From the NCBI RefSeq assembly GCF_032062135.1, contig NC_092869.1:43786573-43850572 (forward strand): 64,000 nucleotides of DNA. The letters are read 5' to 3'. The notes under the pieces are model-generated. The model searched no databases. It was not told the origin of the DNA and saw nothing but the letters and a program-made list of their open reading frames with translations. Shown here piece after piece: positions 1 through 11,264 of this stretch (position 1 is the stretch's first letter; every line of letters starts with the position of its first letter). This stretch comes from Pyxicephalus adspersus (taxonomy: Eukaryota > Chordata > Amphibia > Anura > Pyxicephalidae). The translations under genes and the position numbers were made by a program.

Positions 1-510
1 GAGCTTACAATCTAGGAGGTGGAGGGAGTAGCACACAATAGGATAGCCAATAGATGATTGACTTGTATGGAAATCTAATGTTTGATTTCTCCCTATAGTT
101 GCTAACACTATTGGAAATCATTAGAAGTGACGCATCCAGAGAAAAAGCCAAACTGAAAAAAGTATTTTACGATATCCGTACACCAATGTGATAGGAGGGG
201 GATATGGAATGGTGGGGAGTAGTGAAGGTTTAGGAGACAGAAGAAGACGGGTAGGTGAAGTTGAAGCGTTGGGTTTTGAGTGCTCCTTTAAATAAAGCTG
301 AATAGGACGAGGAAGACCATTCCAGAGAGTCGGGGCAGCTCTAGAAAAGTCTTGGAGCCGTGCGTGTGATGAGGTTATGAGTGAGGAAGTCATTAGTAGG
401 CCATTGGAGGAGTGAAGAGAGCAGCTAGGGGAGTATTTTTCTACCAGGTCAGAATAGTAAGTGGGACAAGAACTGTGGATAAATGAAGTATTAAGGTTAG
501 ACATGGGGTT
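1..510 (-). pseudogene. 3' end of a CR1/L2-like LINE with reverse-transcriptase ORF remnant
   Basis: Read on the minus strand, about 504 down to 290 encodes a peptide containing SHARLQDFSRAAPTLWNGLP. The pattern of a basic stretch, then F-S-x-A-A-P-x-L-W-N-x-L-P, is the typical C-terminal end of CR1/L2-type LINE reverse transcriptase ORFs. It is followed by 3' UTR sequence that recurs at 61256-61425 and by the GAGCTTACAATCTAG block (bases 1-15 on plus) seen at 44835-44852. The rest of the ORF lies beyond the homology and the polymerase domain is absent, so this is a 5'-truncated dead copy. About 145 bases (roughly 47-190) interrupt the 3' UTR relative to the other copies and may be a later insertion. 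Clade assignment is from motif memory; RTE or Rex-like LINEs are alternatives. Confidence 0.7.
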
Positions 511-665
511 AGGGACAGTGCTAGAGTTTGGATTGGGGTTACCGTTGGGGTCCAGTAGAGTGTTAAAGTTGGGTTGGGGATTACTTTTCAGGTTAAGGAG
601 ATCTTTGGGGATATTGTTGTGTTATTTTTAGGGTAAAGAATAGCATTATTCTTGGGGTTAGTGAT
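505..665. repeat. Degenerate G/T-rich simple repeat
   Basis: The plus strand is G/T-rich with repeated variants of TTGGGGTTA and GGTTAGG. Units are irregular, so this is an eroded simple repeat and not a telomere tract. Confidence 0.5.
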
Positions 666-701
666 ATTTTGGCACTGGAACAGGACCAAGGTAGTAGAAA
701 G

Positions 702-772
702 AAACCCTATTTATTGTACAGCGCTGCATAATATGTTGGCGCTATATAAATCCTGTTTAATAATATTAATAA
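702..772 (+). mobile_element. LINE 3' tail fragment
   Basis: Contains GTACAGCGCTGCATAATATG followed by TTGGCGCTATATAAATCCTG and an AT-rich (TAA)-type end. The same tail appears at 7563, 11131, 44692 (reverse), 62208 and 63121. Only the last 70 or so bases are present, as expected for severe 5' truncation during target-primed reverse transcription. Confidence 0.75.
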
Positions 773-2815
773 AGAAACCACTGTAAACCTCAACAGCTAC
801 TTAAAGCCCCACCAAAAACCCTTCATGTTCCTTCCATATTGCCTAATGCATTTTGATAATTGGCAGGATTATGGCCCTGTTGCCCATTCCCGATGATTCC
901 ATGGAGTCTGGGAACCACCAGCTCCTCATTGCGGAGGCAGGGTGCACAGGTGAGGAGGCCGCTCTTCTCTAAGATTTCTCAGGGATATTTGTAATTTACA
1001 GTCCCTGAAGACCTTTAATGGTTTCTCATCATACGCTCAGCTCCTGGGCTCCTCTGTGGGAGAGAATCTTGGCTGTACCAGGAGGGCCGGTGATTTACAG
1101 CATATTCTCCTCCAGCAGAGGAACAGCCGAGGACTTCATCCCATCATAACGGGCAATGTGTTTTCTATGGAAGACCTTTCATCGAGATTCCTCAGCACTG
1201 AATCACAGCGGAGATTCCTGGCCAGGCCCAGCAGGTGCGCAACTCTCAGAACCTCCCCAGAAAATTCTGGCAAACCCAGTGAGGAGTCACATAAATCAGA
1301 GGATGATGAATTTCATGCAAAGAATGCAAAGCTAAGGCAGCCGAACAGAGGCAGATTGTGGACTTCATAAATGTCTTTGTAGTCTTTGCAAAGATTATTT
1401 TTATAGTTATGTGTAAATGAGATCAGATTAACACCAACACTCATACAGCTGTGATCACTGGGGAAGAGGAGACTAAGGAAATGCTTCCCCTTGCCTGCAG
1501 CAGACTGATTTCATCATTGCAGCCTAGGCAAAGTCTCTGGAGCTCAAAGATAGCTATATAATTAAAAAAGTGAAACTTCTCTGATAAATGATACTGTGCT
1601 ATATATTGAAACATATTATTATATGACATATCAATAAAGTATGGAACAGCTAAGCAAGGGAACTCTCGCTTCCTGTTGTGTCTCTGGCACAGGAAGTGAA
1701 GATATATTTCCTCAATAGGGCTCCAATAGTAAAAGTAAAAAATGCTCCTCACCGCTCCCGTCCTAAAAGTTTTATTTTCATGAGATTTTAGTGATCGGGG
1801 TCACATTTACCATAACACAATTTATTAAACCATATCCTGGCAGATCTCGGCGTCCTCCCGTTACCATCATTTCTCTATTAGAGGGAGGAGAAGGCTGTCA
1901 CAAAAGTTTTCCTACATTGAAGGAGAGAGTGACACCATGTCTGCCTGCTGGGTGAAAAATAGAATTCAGAAATCAGGTTGACTTGGCTTGACTTCAAGTG
2001 CGGCTCGGCGTGGATTTTCTCACTTTCATTGGCCGGATGAGATCACCTTCTGACATTCCTTTTGTTTAACATTATTGTATTTTTAGGGCCTCTCCAAAGC
2101 CGTCTGAGCAGAAATAAAAATAAAAGCTGTGCAGGGGTGGGGGGGTTATTAAAGGCCAATAAATGAGAGATACCCCGGCTGGTATTTGATCTTTGACACC
2201 TCGTTTCAGTAACAGCCGTTCCTTATGATTTCCAGCGCCGAAGATAAAAAAAGAACCGCCGGTCGCAAATCCGTGCGCTGAATGAGCCAACCATAACAGT
2301 CGTCAGTCTGATGACCAGGGCCATTCAACTCACCCAAGCCTGTGATTGGACAGTTGAGGAGCAGAAGCACATTGATAGGCTCATCCCCTTATTACGTGGC
2401 TCTTTACAAACCCCTTCACAGATTCCTTCTGAGGGCCTTGGAGGGATCTTCTAATGATGACATCACACAATGGAGAACACCATATCTAAGAGCGATATCA
2501 GACCGGTTCCTCCAGCTCCTCCCTATTGAAGGTCTTTTTATTGGCACCTCATCATCTCACATGATTCTCATGCAATGAGTTGAAGTGAAGGCAAATGTTG
2601 GGGTGTACTTACTTATTCCATGTGACAAATCTGCATTTTTGGTCATTTCGAGAATGAATCCCTTTGTCTTTTCTTCCAGTTTATCTCCCCATCTGATGGC
2701 AGATCTAACGTCTGCATGTTCATATATTCCAATGACTCCCATGGGGGTACTTATATTTTCTCATGACTGTACCTGAGCCCATAGCCCAATCACATGCAGC
2801 TTGTAGGACTTCATG
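773..2815. other. Unique sequence, no gene recognised
   Basis: Non-repetitive sequence of mixed composition. Open frames such as 1056-1370 (+, 104 codons) have no recognisable domain and no splice or promoter context. It could be intron or intergenic DNA. Confidence 0.5.
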
Positions 2816-2925
2816 GACCCTTCACACCTGACACCTGAACATATTCACCTGACACATGGACATATTATCTTGACACCTGACACACCTGACACCTGAACAT
2901 AATATCAGTCATGTGACATCCGGAG
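2816..2925. repeat. Short ACACCTGAC-type tandem repeat
   Basis: Five to six imperfect copies of CACCTGACACCTGAACATA-like units occur in about 110 bases. Confidence 0.6.
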
Positions 2926-4395
2926 AAGATTTGTACATTTAGATATATTTTATTGCAATTTTGCAGGACGTGGTGATGGTGAATATATGGCAGGGCTCCT
3001 CTGCGACAGGAAAGGGTTAAATTGGGCTTTTAGCGATCTATAGCGGGCAATAATTCCCCCCGACAGTAATTATGTGAAAAGCTTTCTGTGCAATCTCATC
3101 ATCTAGAAGAAAGGTGTGGAAATAAACGAATCAGCATTTTCCGCCACTTTCGCTGGAGATTATTGAGCCGCTCATTGGCGCACTTTTGCAGATTGTGTTT
3201 TCCTGGGAAACGTCGACATGAAAGCTGGACGACGGCGATAAGGAGAGATGACAATAATCCCACCGCCCTTCCCGTTCTACAAAAGATCATTGGCACTTCA
3301 TACCATTAAAAGTGTCTTCAAGGAGTCGTAGTGGAGCAAAGCATTATGGGAGCAGGCGGTGCCGCTTGTCTGCCGCGTGAGAGAGCGACTTCGATGGCAT
3401 TCACACAGCAAGCCGAACTCCGGACAGACAGCTGGTATATTGGATTTCTGTTCAGTCGTTCTAGCGATCCAAGCTCTCCTGCCACAGCGTGTCACCGCTA
3501 TCACTTCCTCTGGCTCTAATCAGACTCATGTGACCACCACTATAATAAGCTGTTGCTGTGTCACCGGGATAAAATAATGGGAAAATGCTGAAAAATAAAA
3601 CTAATGCAGCCACCCATGTGGGTACATTGCAATGTAGGAGGTTCTTGGATCTCATGGTTCTGCCCCTTGTCCACCATTTCTTACATTCTTCTCTTTGTAT
3701 AAATGTGTTTATTATCCTGGCAGACCTGACACCAGGCCGGGCCTAAACATTGCTAGTGCAGACGCTCCATGCACCTCCCAGTCCATATTGGAAACAAATG
3801 TGTCACATAACTCGGCATCTAGACTTCCGCTTTATATCCTCACCCCCAATCAGGGCCTGAGGGGGTTTATGAAGGGGTGCGGACTGTGCCATCTGGGTGT
3901 CCCCGGGGAAGAATGGGGGTGACACCTGTATTACAATGACTGCACCTGGCTGCCCTCTGCTCCTGTCTATGATAATGCAGAAATAGGAGAAGGCGGCCAT
4001 TACACGGGGTCACAGCTCTTCTCCCGAATACTATGATATGAATATCCCAGCGGGGCCCTCAGTAAATGGAATCCATATGTTTGGTAAGACGAGACACCTG
4101 ATGAAGCGCTGGGACCAAGGGAACGTTCGGCATCAGATGAGGAATATCTCTGTAACTACTGCAGGGTAATTCAGGAAATAACCGAACTGAATTAATTTCT
4201 TTGTAACATTATTCACTGGATTATATGGATGAATGAAACTCCCCAAAATGGTGGTGAAAAATTGACAAATTATAGGGAAATATCAGCATTTTATCTAAAT
4301 ACATTGCAGTTAATGAGATCCATGAAATTACATTTATATTCTAAATAGGTTCATAAAAAATACATTTAAAATAAATCTCTAAAATAGAACTAAAA
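2926..4395. other. Unique sequence, no gene recognised
   Basis: Mixed-composition, non-repetitive sequence. The short open frames around 3088-3655 overlap on both strands and none resembles a known protein. Confidence 0.5.
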
Positions 4396-5580
4396 ACTTG
4401 ATCACATGACACCATCCTACCCCCGGCTACCACTCAATTGGCTCTGAAATGTTTCTCGAAATTTTCCCTTATATGTCCCAAAGTGTGACATCATCCAGCC
4501 TCCAGCAATAACTGAATTGGCTCTTAATTGACATGTGACATCATCCCACCCTCCTATTGTTACCACATTGGCTCTGTAAAGTCATATGACATCATCCCAC
4601 CCTCCCATTGTTACCCATTGGCTCCTAATAATCATGTGACATTATCCTATCCTGAAACTGTTATCACATTGGCTATAAATAGTCATGTGACATCATCCCA
4701 CTGTTACCACATTGACTCTTAAAAGTCATGTGACATTATCCTACCCTAGAACTGTAGCTACATTGGCTCTTTAAAGTCATGTGACCACCATCCAGCTGTA
4801 CCTGCATTACATGAATACAGATTTCACCATGTGACATCAACCCACCCTATCATTATTACCACATTGGCTCTGAATAATCATGTGACATCGCCTCACCCTC
4901 CGGGTATTCTTACATTAGCGTTGTCCCGCCCTCGAGCGGTATCTTCATTGGCTATGAAATGTCATGACCTCATCCCACCCTCCTGCTGTTACCATATTGG
5001 CTATAAATAGTCATGTGACACCATCCCACAACCCACCTCTCAACTCTACCTAAACATAAGAGGGAGGGTGGGTGGGAAACTTTTCCTTTCCAAAAGAGGG
5101 CCCCTCACTATCATCCAGGCCTTTTAACATCTCCCATTCCTAATCTCCTCCTACCCCATGTTGTATACTAGCCCAGCCCCCTCTGGCAACACTACCTTTT
5201 TTCGTAACCCCTTAAAAGCTCTGGGCTAGGCCTAGCACCTGGTCATGCAGGCCCTGCGCCTAATTCTTACGGCTACGTGCCTCTCTTTATTACAACATTG
5301 GCTCTGAATAATCATGTGACATCGCCTCACCCTCCGGGTATTCTTATATTAGCGTTGTCCCGGCCTCCAGCGGTATCTTCATTGGCTATGAAATGTCATG
5401 ACCTCATCCCACCCTCCTGCTGTTACCATATTGGCTATAAATAGTCATGTGACACCATCCCACCCTCCCACTCTTACCTCATTGGCTATGTATAGTCATG
5501 TGACATAAACCCACCCTTCCACTGTTACCACATTGGCTATGTATAGTCATGTGACATTATCCCATCCTGATTCGGCTCTA
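4396..5580. repeat. 50-53 bp minisatellite with CCAAT and E-box-like sites
   Basis: About 14-15 imperfect units, each with ATTGGCT (an inverted CCAAT box) followed some 10 bases later by TCATGTGAC or a close variant, then CATCCCACCCTCC. Spacing between units is 50 to 53 bases. The array is interrupted by a dispersed repeat at about 5030-5286 that lies between two nearly identical 177 bp blocks (4853-5029 and 5287-5463). The sites are read directly from sequence; any binding of NF-Y or MiT/TFE-type factors is inference. Confidence 0.8.
5030..5286 (+). mobile_element. Partial copy of a dispersed repeat also at 42.4-43.3 and 53.1-54.0 kb
   Basis: From about 5053 the sequence aligns by eye with 53751-53978 (same strand) and with 42430-42655 (opposite strand). 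Shared blocks include GGGTGGGTGGGAAACTTTTC, CCAAAAGAGGGCC, GGCTAGGCCTAGCACC and TAATTCTTACGGCTACG. It covers only the end of the longer copies. The class of element is unknown. Confidence 0.7.
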
Positions 5581-6215
5581 TAGTAGTCAGCAGTTATATT
5601 AGGTTAAAGTATCATATTGTCTCCATATATTGGGGCCGCAATTTGTTTGCTTTATACTTCACATTCTTCACATTTACAGAAAGGTCACCCTCACCCACAG
5701 GAGCTAACAATCTGTATCCCTTCTATCTTTTCAGCAGCCCCATAATGGTTACCGATGAAAATAAATACGATTATTTCCTGAAACAAATGTCCCGAGGAAC
5801 CATTCCAGCTATTCAGGGGCCCTTCTGTTCCTCTCAGATTACTGGCCAAGGTGTCCTGAAATAACTCCCCATTAATCAGGGTGTAAATGTCTTTTCGGTG
5901 AGGTCACACTGATCCTGATTGATAATATTTGTGTGTAATTACCCAAATTCTTGTCATCACCGATATAAATCTGTATGGTGAATTATGAGGACCAAACTAC
6001 CTGTCTGCAATTCTTCCATCCCGACAGCCTATTATAATCTCATTTACCAATCAGAGAGGGCGTGACCTCCCCGAAAGGCCACATCGAGCCAATCAGCATC
6101 AGCCTAGAATGTGCAGAATCGAAAATCCAGAGGAATGAACCAGCTTAGATTTCCTTTAACATTAATCTCTATGTAACGGGCAATTCCAGGAGGAAACTAC
6201 ATTGAAAAGACAATT
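5581..6215. other. Unique sequence, no gene recognised
   Basis: Non-repetitive, AT-moderate sequence with one 73-codon open frame (5643-5864, +) that lacks recognisable features. Confidence 0.45.
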
Positions 6216-6610
6216 CACAGTAGTCTTTTATTATTATTATCATAGATTTATATAGCAATGACATATACAGAGATGCTGTACATAGGCTTCTGAGCCAGAC
6301 CCATCAAACTGTGTACAGAGGAGCTGACACTCTAACCCCCCACAGTCACACACTATTACTACGGTATACATTTATAAAGCTCTAACATATATCGCAGTGC
6401 TGTACAGAAAACACTGAGCCAGTCCCATCAGTCTCTGTACAGAGGAGCTGACACTCTAATGTCCCCCCACAGTCACACATCTCTGTACAGAGGAGCTGAC
6501 ACTCTAATGTCCCCCCACAGTCACACACTATTATTATACATTTATATAGCTCTGACATATACCACAGTGTTGTACAGAGAACACTGAGCAGTGACAGATT
6601 ATTCTCACCC
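6216..6610 (-). mobile_element. Cluster of three related retroelement 3' tails
   Basis: Three tandem or overlapping reversed tails start near 6231, 6362 and 6530. Each has an ATTTATATAGC-type start, then CTGACATAT, CAGTG(C/T)TGTACAGA and ACACTGAGCC. Two internal copies of a GAGCTGACACTCTAATGTCC block (6441, 6494) indicate local duplication. A forward copy of the same tail lies at 35000-35110. This tail differs from the main LINE/SINE tail but has the same layout. Confidence 0.6.
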
Positions 6611-7562
6611 TGTACAAAGTCTTTCATTCACCGGGGATCAGTGAATAATTTAATGAAAGCTGCAGATTGAAATGACATAAACTAGTTTAGGAGATTTTAG
6701 CGATTGGGGTTACTTCTGCTCCTAATGAAATATTTGCAATTTATGCAATAAAATAATAATTCCAGCATTGCTTCTGCTGCCATACAAACATTCAATCTTG
6801 GTGTCCCCTTTAATTCGGAGCTCTGGGTGACTCTATCATATTATTTTCCTGTTCTGTAAATAATCTTCCAGCCACCTCTGTTCCTCTCTCCCTCCTGTTA
6901 ATGCACCGAGAGCCATGAAACCCTGCGAGCGCTTTATGTTTCTCTCTTAAAAGGCTCATAATGTTTACAAGGATTCCGCTAAGTGGCGGCCTGACCTGCA
7001 GCAGAGCGCAGAGCGCACTTTCCCGAAGGTGGAGGCACTCTGCTTAATCATGACCTTTGTGCGAGAAGGCGAGTGGCCGTTTCCCAGCTACGCTCAATTG
7101 CACGATGGTGAAAATATCTGATCACAAATGGAGATGAATTATGGAAGCTGCCAGCCAATAATTGTAATGGGTCCAGCAATGTCAGTGATTCCCCATTGTG
7201 TGCTGAACCAGCCAAATGTCCAGAAAATATCCGAACAATACAAAAATGAATTTATAATAAACTTCAATCACCAAGTGAGAAATATAAATATATAAAAATA
7301 GGATAAAATGATCCAATAAATGGTATGCGTTACAATTTTACTGCCAATCTTTGTACAATAACCTTCAGATATGTGATGGGAAAACCAAGAAATGTTATTG
7401 TATCAATGCTGATTGTAGGATATAGAAACAATTTGCATCACCTAATAGCAGATTTCATCCTCCCTGGAATGTGACATTTACTTACAATAGGAATATCTTA
7501 CAAATAAATATAGGAAGCCGATAAAAAGTAGATGTTTGTATCAACAAGCTAATCAAATAAAA
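6611..7562. other. Unique sequence with possible conserved non-coding element
   Basis: The part 6880-7200 is non-repetitive, balanced in composition and lacks microsatellite drift, unlike its surroundings. That texture suggests, but does not show, a conserved regulatory element. 7250-7560 is AT-rich with nothing recognisable. Confidence 0.3.
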
Positions 7563-7638
7563 ATCCTCTCCTCCTCCTGTGCCACTGTCTGTCATTTGCT
7601 ACCCCTATATAATGTACAGCGCTGCGTAATATGTTGGC
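7563..7638 (+). mobile_element. LINE 3' tail fragment
   Basis: Carries CCTCCTGTGCCACTGTCTG, CATTTGCTACCCCTA and GTACAGCGCTGCGTAATATG, the same order as at 11160-11240. The tail breaks off after ATGTTGGC exactly where the minisatellite at 7640 begins. Confidence 0.75.
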
Positions 7639-7639
7639 A

Positions 7640-8945
7640 ATGTTATGTGTTACAAACTCCTGACCCCTGCACTCTGTGTGCTATGTTGTATGTTACATAT
7701 TCCTGAGCCCTGCAGTCTGTGCTTTGTTGTATTTTACAAAAAACCTCTGTATTCTGTATGCTGTGTTAAGTGTTGCATACTCCTGACCCCTGTACTCTGT
7801 GCACTGTGTTGTATGTTATACATCCCTGACCCCTGCACTTTGTGCTCTGTTATATGTTACATGCCCATAACCTTTACCCTCTGTATGCTATGTTTTATTT
7901 TACATACTCCTGACCCCTGCACTCTGTGTGCTATGTTGTATGTTACATATTCCTGACCCCTGCAGTCTGTGCTTTGTTGTATTTTACAAAAAAACTCTGT
8001 ATTCTGTATGCTGTGTTAAGTGTTGCATACTCCTGACCCCTGCACTCTGTGCACTGTGTTGTATGTTATACATCCCTGACCCCTGCACTTTGTGCTGTGT
8101 TAAATGTTACATTCCCATAACCTTTACCCCTGTATTCTATGTTTTATGTTACATACTCCTGACCCTTACACTTTATATGATGTTTTATATGTTACATACG
8201 CCTTGTATATTACATACCCCTGCTCCCTCCACTCTGTGCACTGTGTTATATGGCATACATTCCTGATTTCTGCACTTCTGTATGCTGTGTTTTATGTTAC
8301 ATACACCAGACCTGTGTACTTTGTGCACTGTGTTGGATGTTGCTTATTCCTGACCCCTGCACTCTGTGCTTTGTTGTATGTTACATACTCCTGACCCTTA
8401 CACTTTATATGATGTGTTATATGTTACATACGCCTCAAAAATTACATACTCCTGCTCCCTATATTATGTGCACTGTGTTGTATATTACATACTCCTGACC
8501 CCTGCGCTCTGTGCTTTGTTGTATTTTACAAAAAAACCTGTATTTTGTATGCTGTGTTATATGTTACATACCCCTGACACTTTATATGTTGTGGTATATG
8601 TTACATATGCTTTGTATATTACATACTCTTGCTCCCTGAACTCTGCGACTGTTTTGTATGTTACACACTTCTAACCTTTGTATGGTGTGTTGTCTATTAC
8701 ATATGTCTGACAATTACAATTTATATGATGTGTTATATGTTACATGTCCATAACCTTTACCTTCTGTATGCTATGTTATATGTTACATACTCATCACCCC
8801 TACACTTTATATATTGTGTTATATGTTACATATGGCTTGTATATTACATACGCCTGCTCAGTGTACTCTGTGTATTGTTTTGTATGTTACACACTTCTAA
8901 CCTTTACCCTCTGTATGCTATGTTGTCTATTACATGCTTCTGGTA
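7640..8945. repeat. About 43 bp minisatellite with 250 bp higher-order period
   Basis: The basic unit reads roughly CTGACCCCTGCACTCTGTG then TGCTATGTTGTATGTTACATA. A block of about six units starting at 7661 is repeated almost exactly at 7911, a 250-base period; the second half is more diverged. Because the unit is not a multiple of three and has few stop triplets on the plus strand, overlapping open frames of up to 112 codons arise. They are artefacts of the array and not genes. Confidence 0.85.
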
Positions 8946-8949
8946 TAGG

Positions 8950-9905
8950 TGGAGGGGTGGGTAGTAAGTGAAGTTCCTACAATAAATAGTCTATGATGGT
9001 TTGAATTGCCTAGCCTGAGTTAGGTAATTATTTTGTGAATTTGGAGGATAGACAGGATTTTGTAGGCAAGTTAAAAGTTAACAATAATATTTTATTGATG
9101 TATAGTATACTCCTATACTTTACAAAGATCAACTAAACTGTGACATACAAGAATTTTTTTTTCTGTGGTTACATAAATATTGTTTTACATTTCAAGTATA
9201 TTATCAATATGGAGTTTAGGAAAGTCTCAAGGACTGACGCGTTTCGCTCTAAAGCTACGTACACACTTCCAATTATTATCGTTGGTAAACGAACGACGAA
9301 CGATCCTGCACGATATCTACGAACGATCGTATAGCACCGATCCTGTACATACAGATAACGACACGATCGTTCGTAGATATTGTACACACAATAGATGCGA
9401 TCGTTTGAGCGATACAAGAATTGATGTGCACGACAGAAAGTGAACGAACGTTCGTTCATCACGCATGCTCAGACCATGGACGATCAATGAACGATCGTAC
9501 ACACGAACGATGGTCAACGATCGTCGTCCAATCCGATCCGCCGGTCCGGTCGTTCATTTCCAACGACTTTCCTCGTTCGTCGGCGTCGTTGGTTACTTTT
9601 TTTACGAACGATTTTTGCCCAATCGATTGTTCGTCGTTCGTTCGTCGTTCATTTTGAACGATAAAAATTGGAAGTGTGTACGCAGCTTTAGGCTTCCTCG
9701 GGGGAAAATTGAGAATGAGAAACTTGAAAACTGATGATGTATCACATGACCAAATAGTAGATAAAAAGTGAACAAGACAAAAGATAAATTGAATTTCCAC
9801 ACTAAGTCTTACATATAACAAAGCAAACAGTTCAATAAGAATATACAAAGTTTAGACTTATGTGATAAAGAGTAAATAAATGCATCTGCAGAACTTCCTC
9901 GCCAA
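8950..9905. mobile_element. Bipartite-core repeat element, interrupted by a MITE
   Basis: The left half-core GACGCGTTTCGCT lies at 9236-9248 and the right half-core GGCTTCCTCGGGGG at 9691-9704. They are split by the MITE at 9252-9688. The flanks are AT-rich. Outer boundaries are uncertain and no coding capacity is seen. The same core occurs at ten other places in the window. Confidence 0.6.
9252..9688. mobile_element. 437 bp MITE with about 32 bp terminal inverted repeats, TA target duplication
   Basis: Left end AAGCTACGTACACACTTCC and right end GGAAGTGTGTACGCAGCTT are inverted copies; the match runs about 32 bases with two mismatches and continues weakly inward. TA dinucleotides at 9250-9251 and 9689-9690 fit a Tc1/mariner-type target duplication. 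The interior is filled with variants of ACGAACGATCG and holds no transposase, so it is non-autonomous. A decayed relative lies at 39105-39500. Confidence 0.8.
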
Positions 9906-11130
9906 TTTATTCCAATAGGGGGAAGGGATCATACATACTTCAGACAATTACACTTTATATGATGTGATCTTTATAAAGATGATGATCATATTTCTTACAC
10001 ATCCTATATAAATTTCAGAGATGTCCTCCACCATAATATAAGCAGTGGGCGGCTCTCGGGAGGAGTTATGCAAATATCAAAATGGGCTAATCCATTATAC
10101 GACACCCCTCTGCAAACCATAATGCGGTAGATGTAACATTCTGAAACAATTGATGACATTCACCATGAGCTGAATTCTCCAGCGTGGAATCAGGGCATTG
10201 CAATATAATTCCAGCAATAGCAGTAGTGCAGCGCTGTCACTCTTTAGTTTATCCCCCGCCATATATAAATCTACACATAGACAATGCATTGGGAGCTTTG
10301 TGAATATCTTCCACCCTTTTGGGTTATTTCCCGGGAGTTCTTGCCTGGGCTCTGGTTGTTGTCAGCGTTGGGCTGTTTTGTACATTATAAATATATCATT
10401 TACCCGGTTTTGTGTTTTTAATGGTAATCCTTTGACAAACGTTATTGCCCCGTAAAATATCCTCACGGCTTATAACTTCTGTTTTCATTGCCATGAAATC
10501 CCAGCATGCAGCGCTGCTTGTTTATTACTGGAGTCTAATTCACATTTCATTTGTGGTTATTTTTTTATTTTGGTTTTGGGTTTTTATTAACTATAAAATA
10601 AATCCAGCCTGCGGACCATAAACAAGACGGAGCTTTTCAATGTGGCTGCAGAGGATGTGGCCCAGTCATTTGCTGTTTTTTTCATTGTACTCAGTGGTGG
10701 GGTCCGTCTTCTGTTTAACCCACGGGGCCTGGGAACAGGAACACTTCTGTCCACCTGCCTCCACCCTGCTGGGGACACAGCCAGAGTTCTGATCCCAATG
10801 ACCGGTTCAGGATGTGAGACCAGACGGCCAAGTAAAACCACACACAGAGAGAGCTTGTATGATGTCATCGGTGTACACCGCTACTGCAGCTGCATGCAAT
10901 GGTCTGAATTGTGTATTCCGCCTGATACTGCAGGTCACATTCCAGGCCAGACAGGGTGCAGAATAATGCTGGGCGTATTCTATGGGATTTGTTTCTCATT
11001 TGTATTGTTTATTGGTATTGAAACCTTTGCAACTATCTGATGTAACATCTCCTTGTAAGTGATAAACCCCAAAAAATATCTTTCAGTCTAACTGAAAATG
11101 CCTTCTCCTATTTATCAATAAATATTAATT
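9906..11130. other. Unique sequence, no gene recognised
   Basis: Holds a 132-codon open frame (10642-11040, +) with no recognisable domain, no Kozak-like start worth noting and an overlapping frame on the other strand. It is treated as chance. Confidence 0.45.
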
Positions 11131-11262
11131 CCCCCACCTACTAGATTGTAAGCTCTTCGGGGCAGGGTCCTCTCCTCCTGTATCACTCTGTCATTTGCAA
11201 CCCCTATTTAATGTACAGCGCTGCGTAATATGTTGGTGGTTTATAAATCCTGTTTATTAATA
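11131..11262 (+). mobile_element. LINE 3' end
   Basis: Reads CCCACCTACTAGATTGTAAG, CTCTTCGGGGCAGGGTCC, then the GTACAGCGCTGCGTAATATG tail and a TTATTAATATTA end. It is the longest well-preserved tail on the plus strand here and meets the SINE at 11265 tail to tail. Confidence 0.85.
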
Positions 11263-11264
11263 TT

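Noticed and set aside
505..665. Interstitial telomere repeat (TTAGGG)
   Set aside because: Only isolated TTAGGG words occur; the tract is an irregular G/T-rich repeat.
7645..8971. Overlapping plus-strand open frames of 75-112 codons, Cys/Leu/Tyr-rich
   Set aside because: They lie wholly in the 43 bp minisatellite, repeat the same peptide in all three frames and have no independent coding signal.
10642..11040. 132-codon plus-strand frame
   Set aside because: No recognisable domain, no splice context, and an overlapping minus frame; treated as chance.
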